51,648 nt of DNA, from the NCBI GenBank assembly GCA_017482495.1, contig JAFUMU010000034.1, forward strand, positions 1-51,648, written 5' to 3'. This document shows, piece after piece, positions 1-8,461 of the stretch. The DNA is from Clostridia bacterium. Lineage in GTDB: Bacteria > Bacillota > Clostridia > Oscillospirales > CAG-272. Both the position numbers and the translations under genes were made by a program. The notes beneath the pieces are model-generated. The model ran no database searches. It was not told where the DNA came from and saw only the letters and a list, made by a program, of their open reading frames with translations. How positions within the stretch are numbered: position 1 is the stretch's first letter; every line of letters begins with the position of its first letter.

Positions 1-287
1 CCCCCCTTGCCATCAAGGAAAGCGGAGTTCAGCTTGTTATCGCAAAGAGCTTTGCAAGAATATTCTATCGCAACTCCATCAATATCGGTCTTGCAATATT
101 CGAATGCCCCGAGGCAGCTGAAAAGATCGGCGACGGCGACACCGTTACCGCTGATGCAGATACAGGCATCATTACTAACCTCACCACAGGTGAGACCTTC
201 CACACCAAGCCCTTCCCCGAATTTATCGGCAAGATAATCGCAGGCGGCGGTCTGGTTGAGTCTATTAAAAACGGAAGCATTAAGTAA
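1..287 (+). CDS. leuD: 3-isopropylmalate dehydratase small subunit, C-terminal part (cut by window edge)
   Basis: Only the last 95 or so codons are present, read from base 3 to the TAA at 285-287. LeuD pairs with LeuC to form the isomerase that interconverts 2- and 3-isopropylmalate in leucine synthesis, in the cytoplasm. The visible part begins with PLAIKESGVQLVIAKSFARI followed by FYRNSINIGL, which is the conserved swivel-domain core of LeuD (SFARIFYRN). The C-terminus ends in GLVESIKNGSIK. leuB follows 209 bases downstream on the same strand, giving the usual leuCDB order. A hairpin at 295-323 lies directly after the stop and belongs to a dispersed repeat family, so transcription into leuB may be attenuated there. 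The identification is firm. The upstream half is outside the window. Confidence 0.9.
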   Translation, partial: PLAIKESGVQLVIAKSFARIFYRNSINIGLAIFECPEAAEKIGDGDTVTADADTGIITNLTTGETFHTKPFPEFIGKIIAGGGLVESIKNGSIK

Positions 288-294
288 TTTATCA

Positions 295-463
295 GGAGGA
301 ACCTTTTAAGGAAAGGTTCCTCCCGAACCCACCTCCAAACCTTTTTAAATAACGCGTATAATGCTGTTTGGGGCTTATGCGGCTAAACGGATTTGTAAAA
401 GTAGCCTTACCCAAAAAGGTTTGAAGAGAGCTCGAGAGAAGCTTTCCTTAAAAGTTTCTCTCG
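295..463 (-). repeat. Composite repeat family 1, diverged inverted copy between leuD and leuB
   Basis: Two right-end modules of the family face outward. On the minus strand a module with AAAAAGGTTTGG leads into hairpin 295-323 (arms GGAGGAACCTT and AAGGTTCCTCC). On the plus strand AAAAAGGTTTG at 413-423 leads into hairpin 433-463 (arms near GAGAGAAGCTTT and AAAAGTTTCTCTC). Both hairpins carry the TTTCCTTAAAA loop segment found in the copies near 4768, 15266 and 36152, while the stems differ in sequence. This is the weakest copy, but the loop and the preceding AAAAGGTTTG are shared. The first hairpin could end leuD transcription, although no strong T run follows it. Confidence 0.6.
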
Positions 464-496
464 AAAAAACACCCTCTCAAAAAACGGAGAACAATT

Positions 497-1564
497 ATGG
501 AAATGAATATAGCACTTCTTCGCGGAGACGGTATCGGTCCCGAGATCGTTGACTCCGCTGTTGAGGTTTTAAAGAAAATAGGAACAAAATTCAACCACAC
601 ATTTAATTTCACCCCCTATCTTATCGGCGGCAGTGCCATTGATGCCTGCGGCGAGCCTCTTCCCCGCGAAACTGTTGAAGGATGTCTTGCATCCGACAGC
701 GTTCTTTTGGGAGCTGTAGGCGGCCCCAAGTGGGACAGTCTCCCCGGCGATAAGAGACCCGAGAAGGCGCTTCTCGGTATCCGCGCGGCAATGGAGCTTT
801 ACACAAACCTCCGCCCCGCCCGTCTCTATCCCGCACTCAGCGAGGACTGCCCTCTCCGCCCCGACATTGCGGCAAACGGATTCGACATTATGATCGTCCG
901 CGAGCTTACAGGCGGTATCTACTTCGGCGACAGAGGCTACAGAATGGGCAAGTACGGCGAGGAAGCATACGACACAGAATGCTACAGCCGAGTTGAGGTT
1001 GAAAGAATTGCAAGAGCTGCATTTGAAGCGGCTATGAAGAGAAATAAGAACGTTATCAGCATAGACAAGGCAAACGTTCTTGAAACCTCCAGACTTTGGA
1101 GAAAAACTGTTCACGAGATCGCAGAGGAATATCCCGAGGTAAAGTGCACAGATATGCTGGTTGACAATGCGGCAATGCAGCTTGTTAAGAATCCCTCTCA
1201 GTTTGACGTTGTTGTAACAAGCAATATGTTCGGCGACATCCTCTCCGACGAGGCTTCACAGATAACAGGCTCCATCGGTATGCTTGCATCTGCATCCCTC
1301 GGCAACACAAAGAGAGGTCTCTACGAGCCTATTCACGGCTCTGCTCCCGACATTGCAGGACAGAACAAGGCAAACCCCATCGCAACCATCCTTTCCGCCG
1401 CAATGATGCTTCGCTATGCATTCTCCCTTGAGGAAGAGGCAAGAGCTATTGAGAGGGCAGTTGACCGCGTTCTTGAGGACGGCATCCGCACACCCGACAT
1501 CTGCCACGGAGACGGAGCTGTCGGCACAAAGGAAATGACAGAAGAAATACTTAAGAGAATATGA
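497..1564 (+). CDS. leuB: 3-isopropylmalate dehydrogenase
   Basis: LeuB oxidises and decarboxylates 3-isopropylmalate to 2-oxoisocaproate with NAD, the third step of leucine synthesis, as a cytoplasmic dimer. The 355-residue product has the family length. It opens with [14 protein letters not shown], the canonical N-terminus of the isocitrate/isopropylmalate dehydrogenase family. It also contains [11 protein letters not shown], the substrate segment [23 protein letters not shown], the metal-binding region [12 protein letters not shown], and the NAD-binding [19 protein letters not shown] segment near residues 275-295. ATG 497 was chosen because CGGAGA precedes it at a suitable distance. leuD lies upstream. 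A stem-loop at 1573-1598 follows, so the AAA gene downstream may be only partly cotranscribed. Identification is firm. Confidence 0.97.
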   Translation: MEMNIALLRGDGIGPEIVDSAVEVLKKIGTKFNHTFNFTPYLIGGSAIDACGEPLPRETVEGCLASDSVLLGAVGGPKWDSLPGDKRPEKALLGIRAAMELYTNLRPARLYPALSEDCPLRPDIAANGFDIMIVRELTGGIYFGDRGYRMGKYGEEAYDTECYSRVEVERIARAAFEAAMKRNKNVISIDKANVLETSRLWRKTVHEIAEEYPEVKCTDMLVDNAAMQLVKNPSQFDVVVTSNMFGDILSDEASQITGSIGMLASASLGNTKRGLYEPIHGSAPDIAGQNKANPIATILSAAMMLRYAFSLEEEARAIERAVDRVLEDGIRTPDICHGDGAVGTKEMTEEILKRI

Positions 1565-1572
1565 TCATAAAA

Positions 1573-1598
1573 GGGTAAGCCTCGAAAGAGGCTTACCC
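1573..1598 (+). terminator. Stem-loop after leuB
   Basis: Perfect 11-bp stem GGGTAAGCCTC / GAGGCTTACCC with a GAAA tetraloop, nine bases after the leuB stop. There is no T run after it, so it may stabilise the leuB message or slow polymerase rather than terminate fully. Confidence 0.6.
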
Positions 1599-1624
1599 AA
1601 GGATACTAAAAGGAGGACGTCCCA

Positions 1625-2830
1625 TTGATAAAAGATATTGAGATGATGCAGAAGGAGCTTGCATCTATCGTTATATTCAGAAACGTTGTTAATAAGGATG
1701 TTCTCAGCAATCTGAGAGCTTACCTTGCCATTGCAAAAACAGATGCCGACGATTGCGACAAGATTCAGCGCTACTGTGATTTTGTATCCTCTCTGTATGA
1801 GCACGGATGCGACCTTGGAGCATACATTGAGGATTCATTGCGCTGTGACGACAATATCTACGTGCGCACCGTTGCCTGTGGCAAGGGGGTACCCGACATT
1901 ATGGACGAGTGCTACAGCGACGAGCTAAGGATATTCTCCCGACTCACCGAAATCACAGCACAGGAGCTTATATACTACGGAGGACTTCCCGACTTCGTTC
2001 CCAGATTTGAGAGCACAAAGAAGGAAATGATCCGCATAATGGGTCAAGCCCTGAGAAACACCTCGAAAAACGGCTACGGCATCTACGCCAGATACGGAAT
2101 GTTCCGTGTTTCCGACAACGCCGAGCTTCTTCCCATACTCTCTCCCGACCCCATCCGACTTTCACATCTTGTGGGCTACGACGAGGAGAGAAACAAGGTT
2201 CTTACCAACACAAGAGCTCTTATAAAAAATGCGCCTGCGGCAAACGTTCTTCTTGTGGGCGACGCAGGAACAGGCAAAAGCTCAACGGTCAAGGCTGTTG
2301 CAAACGAGCTGAGAGGCGAGGGCGTCAGACTTATCGAGCTTCGCAAGGATCAGCTTACCATGCTTCCCGATATTATGGGACACATAGCAAGCAACCCGCT
2401 TAAATTTATTATCTTCATAGACGATCTTTCATTTGCAAGTGAGGACGACGGATTTGCGGCGCTCAAGGCTATCCTTGAGGGATCTGCGGCAGCAAAAACT
2501 CCCAACGCAGTCATCTACGCCACAAGCAACCGCCGCCATATGATACGCGAAACGTTCTCCGCTCGCGAGGGTGACGAGGTGCACCTCAGAGACACACTTG
2601 AGGAAACTCTTTCCCTCTCTGCACGCTTTGGGCTGAACATTCTTTTCTCCAAGCCAAACAAAGCGCTCTTTACTCAGATCGTTACCTCCCTTGCCGCAGA
2701 AAATGGCATCGAAACTGATGAAGCTTCTCTTATGATACGCGCAGAAGCATTCGCTCTTGCCAAGGGCGGCAGAAGCGCAAGAGTTGCAGGACAGTTTATC
2801 GACAGCATCATCGTTGATATGAAAAACTGA
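1625..2830 (+). CDS. AAA ATPase of the DUF815 type
   Basis: A 401-residue predicted AAA ATPase. The C-terminal half has a Walker A loop GDAGTGKSST near residues 211-220, a Walker B segment FIIFIDDLSF near residue 262, and YATSNRRHMIRETFS, a hallmark of the DUF815 family (also sensor-1-like). LIELRKDQLTMLPDIM and ALKAILEGS also fit that family. The N-terminal 160 residues are helical and not recognised. The function of DUF815 proteins is not established; they are usually annotated only as predicted ATPases. The start is TTG 1625 because a perfect AGGAGG sits at 1611-1616, eight bases upstream. The first in-frame ATG (1643) is 26 bases away. The gene lies between leuB and ilvA on the same strand, which suggests cotranscription but does not prove a role in amino acid synthesis. 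Confidence 0.85.
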   Translation: MIKDIEMMQKELASIVIFRNVVNKDVLSNLRAYLAIAKTDADDCDKIQRYCDFVSSLYEHGCDLGAYIEDSLRCDDNIYVRTVACGKGVPDIMDECYSDELRIFSRLTEITAQELIYYGGLPDFVPRFESTKKEMIRIMGQALRNTSKNGYGIYARYGMFRVSDNAELLPILSPDPIRLSHLVGYDEERNKVLTNTRALIKNAPAANVLLVGDAGTGKSSTVKAVANELRGEGVRLIELRKDQLTMLPDIMGHIASNPLKFIIFIDDLSFASEDDGFAALKAILEGSAAAKTPNAVIYATSNRRHMIRETFSAREGDEVHLRDTLEETLSLSARFGLNILFSKPNKALFTQIVTSLAAENGIETDEASLMIRAEAFALAKGGRSARVAGQFIDSIIVDMKN

Positions 2831-2862
2831 TATAAAACTTATTATATAAAGGAATTAACACT

Positions 2863-4056
2863 ATGCTTACACTTGACAAAGTTTATCACGCAGGATATGT
2901 GCTAAAAAACGTTATCCGCAAAACTGACGTTATAAAGGCTCCCAGGATCAACCCTGAGGCTGACGTGTATCTCAAAACAGAAAATCTTCAGACAACAGGC
3001 TCATTTAAGGTAAGAGGCTCTTATTATAAAATATCTCAGCTTACAGACGAAGAAAAGTCTCGCGGCGTTATCGCCTGCTCCGCAGGTAACCACGCACAGG
3101 GCGTTGCTCTCGCCGCAACAAAGAACGGCATCAAGAGCATAATCTGTCTCCCCGACAGCGCACCCATCTCCAAGGTTGAGGCTACAAAACGCTACGGCGC
3201 AGAGGTCTGCCTTGTTAAGGGCGTTTACGACGATGCCTACAACCGCGCGCTTGAGCTTCGCGACAAGGAGGGATACACATTTATCCATCCCTTCAACGAC
3301 GAGCTCGTTATCGCAGGCCAGGGTACTATCGCTCTCGAGCTTATAGATCAGCTCTCCGATCTTGATGCAGTTGTTGTGCCTATCGGCGGCGGCGGACTTA
3401 TTGCAGGTGTAGCATACACTCTTAAGAACCTTAATCCGAGCGTTAAGGTTTACGGCGTTCAGGCTACAGGCGCTCCCAGCATGGCAAACTCTATCCACGA
3501 CGGCAAGATCGAGCGTCTCGACTCCGTTTCCACTATTGCCGACGGTATCGCAGTTAAGGAGCCGGGAGATCTTACATACGAGCTCTGCTCCAAGTACGTT
3601 GACGAGATCGTAACCGTTTCCGACGACGAGATCGCGGCGGCTATCCTTGCACTTATTGAACAGCAGAAGCTTATCGCAGAGGGTGCAGGCGCTGTATCCG
3701 TTGCGGCTGTTATGTTCAATAAGGTTCCCGTTAAGGGCAAGAAGGTTTGCTGTCTCGTTTCCGGCGGCAACATCGACGTTACCATCCTCTCAAGAGTTAT
3801 CAAGCGCGGTCTGCTTATGAGCGGCAGAAGCTGTCAGCTTACTATCGAGCTTATCGACAAGCCCGGTCAGCTTCTTGACGTTTCCCGCATCATCGCTGAG
3901 CTTGGCGGTAACGTGACCTCCGTTCACCACGAAAGAGCAAACGAAGGCTCCGATGTTAACGGCTGCTACCTGAGAGTTAATCTTGAAACAAGAAACGCTG
4001 ATCACAAGGATCAGATCAAGAAGGCCCTGCTTGACGCAGGCTTCAAGCTCATATAA
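2863..4056 (+). CDS. ilvA: Threonine ammonia-lyase (threonine deaminase)
   Basis: A PLP enzyme that deaminates threonine to 2-oxobutanoate, the first committed step of isoleucine synthesis. The 397-residue protein has the beta-family PLP fold. The cofactor lysine is K49 in TENLQTTGSFKVRG, SAGNHAQGVA binds substrate, and GGGGLIAG is the phosphate loop. Residues from about 325 form a C-terminal ACT-like domain (LTIELIDKPGQLLDVSRIIA). The length and single ACT-like domain match the short tdcB/ilvA type found in Clostridia, which may be allosterically regulated differently from the long E. coli IlvA. ridA follows 15 bases downstream. RidA removes the reactive enamine/imine released by this enzyme, so the pair makes clear sense. 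Whether it is biosynthetic or catabolic cannot be settled from sequence; the leu genes upstream favour biosynthesis. Confidence 0.95.
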   Translation: MLTLDKVYHAGYVLKNVIRKTDVIKAPRINPEADVYLKTENLQTTGSFKVRGSYYKISQLTDEEKSRGVIACSAGNHAQGVALAATKNGIKSIICLPDSAPISKVEATKRYGAEVCLVKGVYDDAYNRALELRDKEGYTFIHPFNDELVIAGQGTIALELIDQLSDLDAVVVPIGGGGLIAGVAYTLKNLNPSVKVYGVQATGAPSMANSIHDGKIERLDSVSTIADGIAVKEPGDLTYELCSKYVDEIVTVSDDEIAAAILALIEQQKLIAEGAGAVSVAAVMFNKVPVKGKKVCCLVSGGNIDVTILSRVIKRGLLMSGRSCQLTIELIDKPGQLLDVSRIIAELGGNVTSVHHERANEGSDVNGCYLRVNLETRNADHKDQIKKALLDAGFKLI

Positions 4057-4071
4057 ACAAGGAGAATTATT

Positions 4072-4443
4072 ATGAACTATATTGCAACAGAAAACGCACC
4101 TGCCGCTATCGGACCCTACTCCCAGGCAGTTGTTACAGGTAATCTTATCTTCACATCCGGTCAGATCGCTCTCGATCCCGCAACAGGCAACGTTGTGGAG
4201 GGCGGCATCAAGGAGCAGACCGAACAGATCATGAAAAACCTCGGCGCGGTTCTCGCTACCGCAGGCTCCTCCTATGACAAGGCTGTTAAGACAACTTGCT
4301 TCCTTGCCGACATCGCTGACTTCGCCGCTTTTAACGAGATCTACGGCAAGTACTTCACAAGCAAGCCCGCAAGAAGCTGCGTGGCTGTCCGTGACCTCCC
4401 CAAGGGCGTTCTCGCTGAGGTCGAGGTTATCGCTGAGGTTTGA
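4072..4443 (+). CDS. ridA: 2-iminobutanoate/2-iminopropanoate deaminase (Rid family)
   Basis: RidA hydrolyses the reactive enamine/imine intermediates released by PLP enzymes such as threonine deaminase, protecting other PLP enzymes. The 123-residue length is typical. Motifs include APAAIGPYSQAV, FTSGQIALDP, GAVLATAGSSYDKAVKTTCF, and the end ARSCVAVRDLPKGVLAEVEV. The arginine in PARSCVAV is the conserved carboxylate-binding residue, and the C-terminal glutamate is present. An AAGGAG site precedes ATG 4072. It sits 15 bases after ilvA, the enzyme whose product it detoxifies, so one transcript is very likely. A repeat-family hairpin at 4464-4494 follows and probably ends the operon. Confidence 0.96.
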   Translation: MNYIATENAPAAIGPYSQAVVTGNLIFTSGQIALDPATGNVVEGGIKEQTEQIMKNLGAVLATAGSSYDKAVKTTCFLADIADFAAFNEIYGKYFTSKPARSCVAVRDLPKGVLAEVEVIAEV

Positions 4444-4461
4444 GATTGGTAGATATTTTTT

Positions 4462-4795
4462 AAGGGGGAACTCTCTTTCGCAGAGAGTTCCCCCTTTGAC
4501 CCCCTCAGAGAACTTTGAATAGGGGTAAGCTTAATATGGTGCGCTAACGTTCGCGTCTTCCCGCCCCAATGCTGTGCATTGGGGACAAAGAAAAGAAGAA
4601 GGATATGAAAACGAAAGCTTGTTTTCGTTTTCATATCCTTCTTCTTTTCGCGGCGACTATTGTCGCCTACGGGAAGACGAACTGTCCCTAACCTCTCCGA
4701 ATTCCATTTAGCTGTAGAATATTCTAACCACCTATATAAGCGTTATCCTAAAAGGTTTGGGGGGCGTGGGGGCCTTTCCTTAAAAGGCTCCCCGC
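4462..4795 (+). repeat. Composite repeat family 1, copy A (full length)
   Basis: This fills most of the 380-base gap between ridA and the VanZ-like gene. In order it holds: left hairpin 4464-4494 (12-bp stem GGGGGAACTCTC, loop TTTCGCA); the shared string AGAGAACTTTGAATA; an inverted repeat boundary at 4549-4563; a small hairpin 4564-4584 (CCCCAATGC / GCATTGGGG); a perfect 26-bp inverted repeat at 4591-4616 and 4623-4648 with loop GCTTGT; a small hairpin 4652-4667 (GGCGAC / GTCGCC); the matching boundary CGGGAAGACGAAC at 4670-4682; the shared TAGAATATTCTAACCAC; AAAAGGTTTGG at 4750; and right hairpin 4768-4793 with loop segment TTTCCTTAAAA. No reading frame is conserved between copies. Confidence 0.85.
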
Positions 4796-4823
4796 AAAAT
4801 CAAAAAAGCCTCCTCAATTACCC

Positions 4824-5330
4824 TCATCGGTTAAAAGCAAACAGCAAAGCGGTGAGGGATAAGAACAGCCCCAAAAGATTTGCTGCCAAGATGTTGATTA
4901 TCCTGTCTGTTATTTTTTTGCTTTGAAAAATTTTTCTCATCAAGGCGTATATCAGTACACCAAAAAAAGTACCGAGAGTATTAGTAATAATATCCGTAAT
5001 ATCACTTGCGCCGATAGCAAAAGCAAGCTGAAGCGCTTCAAATGCAAGACTACATAAAGCTCCGATCAAGACCACCTTTTTCCACGGCAAGTCAAGCATT
5101 TTGAGGTACACACCGAAGGGAATAAAGATAAGCACATTCAGGATGACTTCTCTGGCGTGAAAGCTTCCAACATCTTTGTCATAATAGAATGGAATAAGAT
5201 TAACGTTTCTTTCGCCTGCAAACCAAGGAATATCGTAAAACGAAAACGCCATTTTAAAAAGCACCAGCCAGGCCAATATCAGGCAGTATATTAAAAAGAT
5301 AATTTTAGTTGCATTTATATGTTTTCTCAT
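4824..5330 (-). CDS. VanZ-like membrane protein
   Basis: A 168-residue integral membrane protein with about four hydrophobic segments (residues 8-27, 62-82, 85-105 and 120-140, with a fifth near the C-terminus). The signature NVNLIPFYYD followed by EVILNVLIFIPFGVYL, then FEALQLAFAIGASDITDIITNTLG, is typical of VanZ-like proteins. VanZ itself gives low-level teicoplanin resistance, but most relatives are of unknown role and a resistance claim is not justified here. The gene is transcribed toward repeat copy A and away from the ABC operon hairpin at 5343-5383. No strong ribosome binding site is visible, so expression may depend on its own weak promoter. Family assignment is good and function is open. 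Confidence 0.85.
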   Translation of the reverse strand: MRKHINATKIIFLIYCLILAWLVLFKMAFSFYDIPWFAGERNVNLIPFYYDKDVGSFHAREVILNVLIFIPFGVYLKMLDLPWKKVVLIGALCSLAFEALQLAFAIGASDITDIITNTLGTFFGVLIYALMRKIFQSKKITDRIINILAANLLGLFLSLTALLFAFNR

Positions 5331-5342
5331 AATTTAGTTTTA

Positions 5343-5383
5343 AAGCTCGCGGGTGAGAGTTTATCCTCTCACCCGCAGAGCTT
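5343..5383 (-). terminator. Terminator of the GntR/ABC operon
   Basis: Two bases past the permease stop lies a long stem: AAGCTC then GCGGGTGAGAG, a six-base loop, then CTCTCACCCGC and GAGCTT with one bulged A. Read on the minus strand it is followed by a TTTAAAA-rich stretch. It separates the operon from the VanZ-like gene. Confidence 0.8.
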
Positions 5384-5384
5384 A

Positions 5385-7535
5385 TTAATCTATATAGTAT
5401 TCGTATTTGTAATACTCCTCCGTGTATTGCTCATCACTGAAAAAATGGAAATAGTCGCATTCAGGCTCGAAATCATCAGGATTGGGCATGTATACAACTA
5501 CATTCTTCCATTCCTCGCCGTATTCAGATTTATCAGACGCAATTGAATACTCGATATTTACAATAATGCAGTTTTCAGGATCAAACTCTGTGGACTTCAT
5601 TCCCTTAGCAAGCGCCTTGAAGTCGGCGTCAAGCTCATCAGGAATATTGTAAAGATCATAAAGCTCATAGGTGTTAATTGTCCACTCATTTGTGCCCATC
5701 TGAACATGTATATCGAAATACTTGTCTACAGTATTTTCGTAATCGGAAAGCAACTCGTATAAAACATCCATTTCATCCTTTGCACTGTCATTGATCTTAT
5801 CCATAATAAGCTCAGAGGTTTTGGGAAGAATGTCATAATTTATTTTGAAGCTGACTCTCTTGCTGGTTCCGTCCATAGTATAGCTGATTTCAAAGCCGTT
5901 GGAATCCATTGCATCATTTCTCAGGTTGTCGATCCACTTGTTGAAGTCAACATTCTCTATCTCTTCACAAACAGAGTCATATATCTCCTTCCTGTCTTCG
6001 TCTGTAAGAACGGGGCTGAACCAATATTCTCCTGTGTACACATTAAGTGTACGTACAATGGGATCAGGAAGCTCTACAAACTTATCCTTATATTCCTTGT
6101 TATCGGAAATTATCTCGATTATCTCATTATACTCTGTAAAATCTATCTGTATATTTCTTGTCTTTTTAATTCCCAGACCGGAAACAAAGGAAACCTCCAT
6201 ATATGTGGCAACATATGAGCTTGTTTCGGGATCGTATGTGTCTCTTCCGTAATATGTGCCTCTCTCTGAGAGTTCAACACTTTCTCTCAGCGCCTTAGTT
6301 GCTATTTTAATAGCCGCTTTATCCTCAATTCTGATAGCCGCCGCCTTTTCTGAAGCATATTTATAGAAGCTCACCTCATAGTCGCTGTCGAAGCCGTCGC
6401 TTTCAAGATATATAGCCTTAACATCGTCCGAATCGGGAGTGTAGGAATGAACGTACGCCGCTCCTCCCAGACATACGGCAACTATAAGGACATTAAGTCC
6501 TACAAGTACACCCAGACCGGGAATAGTTTTGGGAATAGATCTGAAGGTCTTCTGCGTAATAAGCTCGTATGCAAAATATACGATTATAGCAATGGGATAG
6601 AGGATTATTGCTGCACCTATTTCAAACTCCATAAGCAGTCCGCAGGTGGTAACACCGCTTATAACAAGACCAACGCATATTCTGATTACATGCTGTGTCA
6701 GCTTTCCGGGAGCAGAATGACCTGCTGTTTCACTCTTTCTGCGGCAGAAAAGGAACACAGCAAGAAGGGCATATATGATCGCAATGACAGTAGAATATAT
6801 GTCACAATCAAGATTATCACGGTAGAGATCATTATAACCGCCTCCGCCGAAAAACATATATATCATCGCCCAGATAACGTTGTATTTGTGACCGAATACA
6901 CCAAAGTTGCCGCCAAGGACGGGAGCGAGCTCTGAAAGTGTCATGGATATCATCGTTATCATAAGTCTGGGCAGGAACATTATAAGTCCGGCACAGGTAA
7001 TATTCGCAACAGGTGTACCTGTGATACTCATTGCCATAATGAGCACGAACACTACCATAGCTGTCTGAGCGGCGATCGTGAAAAGGATATCAAACATTCC
7101 CGCAAGAGACACTATAAATATCTTGGGCATCATCAGATACGTTACAATAGTAGCAATACTGTAGATGACTGTAAGTGCCGCGATCCAAGTAAATATAGCC
7201 GCTATGAAGCTGATGAACATACAGATTCGTGTGTAGGGCAATGAGTGATAGAAGTCGGATGTGCTTCTCTTATTGAATCCACCGAACAACACAAATGTAA
7301 ACACAGGTGCAACTACTATGGGCACAGCCACCATAAAGGAGCACATTGACATATAATCTACGACCTGAGCGGAATAATCGTCAATGTAGTATTCGTATGC
7401 CGTTGCGCTGATATACTGAATAACAGGTATGGCAATTCCGAAAAGAAGGAGAGCGGCAAGGAAAATAACACCTGTAAGTCTTAGCTGACGCAGACCTTCA
7501 ACATACAGTCCGCGGGAAAATAACTTTTTCTTCAT
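5385..7535 (-). CDS. ABC transporter permease with large C-terminal domain
   Basis: A 716-residue ABC-2-type permease. The N-terminal half (to about residue 380) has many hydrophobic helices, opening with KKKLFSRGLYVEGLRQLR before the first helix. The remaining 330 residues form an acidic, non-hydrophobic domain rich in Tyr and Asp, probably extracytoplasmic, and possibly the DUF6449-type region often seen in such permeases. ATG 7535 was chosen because GGAGA precedes it; the frame extends upstream to 7631 but there overlaps the ATPase gene. It forms an operon with the ATPase (16 bases upstream) and the GntR regulator. In YtrA-type systems such modules respond to cell envelope stress, but the substrate here is unknown. 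The stop is followed by a strong terminator. Confidence 0.85.
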   Translation of the reverse strand: MKKKLFSRGLYVEGLRQLRLTGVIFLAALLLFGIAIPVIQYISATAYEYYIDDYSAQVVDYMSMCSFMVAVPIVVAPVFTFVLFGGFNKRSTSDFYHSLPYTRICMFISFIAAIFTWIAALTVIYSIATIVTYLMMPKIFIVSLAGMFDILFTIAAQTAMVVFVLIMAMSITGTPVANITCAGLIMFLPRLMITMISMTLSELAPVLGGNFGVFGHKYNVIWAMIYMFFGGGGYNDLYRDNLDCDIYSTVIAIIYALLAVFLFCRRKSETAGHSAPGKLTQHVIRICVGLVISGVTTCGLLMEFEIGAAIILYPIAIIVYFAYELITQKTFRSIPKTIPGLGVLVGLNVLIVAVCLGGAAYVHSYTPDSDDVKAIYLESDGFDSDYEVSFYKYASEKAAAIRIEDKAAIKIATKALRESVELSERGTYYGRDTYDPETSSYVATYMEVSFVSGLGIKKTRNIQIDFTEYNEIIEIISDNKEYKDKFVELPDPIVRTLNVYTGEYWFSPVLTDEDRKEIYDSVCEEIENVDFNKWIDNLRNDAMDSNGFEISYTMDGTSKRVSFKINYDILPKTSELIMDKINDSAKDEMDVLYELLSDYENTVDKYFDIHVQMGTNEWTINTYELYDLYNIPDELDADFKALAKGMKSTEFDPENCIIVNIEYSIASDKSEYGEEWKNVVVYMPNPDDFEPECDYFHFFSDEQYTEEYYKYEYYID

Positions 7536-7551
7536 TGCAGTATCTCCTTTC

Positions 7552-8445
7552 TCAATCAAGGTTGAAGGTGTAGCCCAAAGCTTCCATTTCGTAGGTGAAC
7601 ACCTCTTCAAGCGTGAGAGGAAGTACGTCAAGAAGTATGGGGTTGAGGGCGGACAGACGCATTACAGTCTCGCTTCTGTCTCCTCTTACTATCATATTTG
7701 TAACAGAACCATGACGGACGCTGTGTACTATGTCAATATCTCCGAATATCTCATTGGTGTAATCGTCACGGAAAGCTATCTGTATCTTAAACTGTGATGT
7801 TTTTAGATTCTGAACATCGCTCTCAAGTACAAGCCCTCCGCGGTGAAGTAGCGCCAGCTGATCGCATGTGTCCTCAAGCTCTCTGAGTGAGTGGGATGTA
7901 ATGATAGCACTTGCGCCTCTGTCAACAACATCCTGACAGATAAGCTTCTTTATATAGTTTCTCATAACGGGGTCAAGTCCGTCGAAGGTCTCATCAAAGA
8001 ATATATAATCAGGTCTTGCGGCAAGAGCAAGTATGGTCACCGCCTGACGGCGCATACCCTTTGAAAAAGTATTTAAACTTTTTCTTGTATCAAGGCCAAG
8101 ATCTGTTGCAAGCTGTCTGAATCTGTCGTAGTCAAAGCCAGGATAGATGGAGCGGTACATTACTGCCATGCGCTCCATGGTCGCTCCGGCAAGATAAAAG
8201 AGCTCGTCAGGTACATATGCTATCTTAGACTTAATTGCAGGATTCTCATATATAGGCTCACCGTCAAGGAGCGCTGTTCCGGAATCTGCTCTGTAAACAC
8301 CGGAAATCGTTCTGAGAAAGGTGGATTTACCTGCACCGTTTGAGCCGACCATGCCATAGATACAGCCTTCGTTTATGGTACAGCTTATGTTGTCAAGCGC
8401 TACAAAATCACCGAAGCGCTTCGTCAGATTTTCAGTTTTGATCAT
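7552..8445 (-). CDS. ABC transporter ATP-binding protein
   Basis: A 297-residue ABC ATPase that would power the adjacent permease. Walker A is MVGSNGAGKSTFLRTI near residues 32-47. The signature motif is the degenerate FSKGMRRQ instead of LSGGQ, common in the antibiotic-export type subfamily. Walker B is YIFFDETFDGLDP, and the switch histidine is in ITSHSLRELE. The C-terminal 80 residues form the extra domain found in exporters of the YtrB/BcrA group. It lies 16 bases after the GntR gene and 16 bases before the permease, so the three are cotranscribed. Family assignment is firm; the transported compound cannot be read from sequence. Confidence 0.93.
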   Translation of the reverse strand: MIKTENLTKRFGDFVALDNISCTINEGCIYGMVGSNGAGKSTFLRTISGVYRADSGTALLDGEPIYENPAIKSKIAYVPDELFYLAGATMERMAVMYRSIYPGFDYDRFRQLATDLGLDTRKSLNTFSKGMRRQAVTILALAARPDYIFFDETFDGLDPVMRNYIKKLICQDVVDRGASAIITSHSLRELEDTCDQLALLHRGGLVLESDVQNLKTSQFKIQIAFRDDYTNEIFGDIDIVHSVRHGSVTNMIVRGDRSETVMRLSALNPILLDVLPLTLEEVFTYEMEALGYTFNLD

Positions 8446-8461
8446 AACCTATTTCCTTTCA

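Noticed and set aside
361-552. A 63-codon open frame between leuD and leuB
   Set aside because: It lies in the repeat, overlaps leuB in another frame and has no ribosome binding site.
569-1114. Long antisense frame inside leuB
   Set aside because: Its composition is that of a mirror frame of a GC-biased gene, and leuB is certain.
4660-4926. An 88-codon frame over repeat copy A and the VanZ-like gene
   Set aside because: It crosses the repeat and is antisense to a well-supported membrane protein gene.
4824-5330. Glycopeptide resistance gene vanZ
   Set aside because: The family is broad and most members have no known resistance role; no vanA/H/X/R/S genes are nearby.
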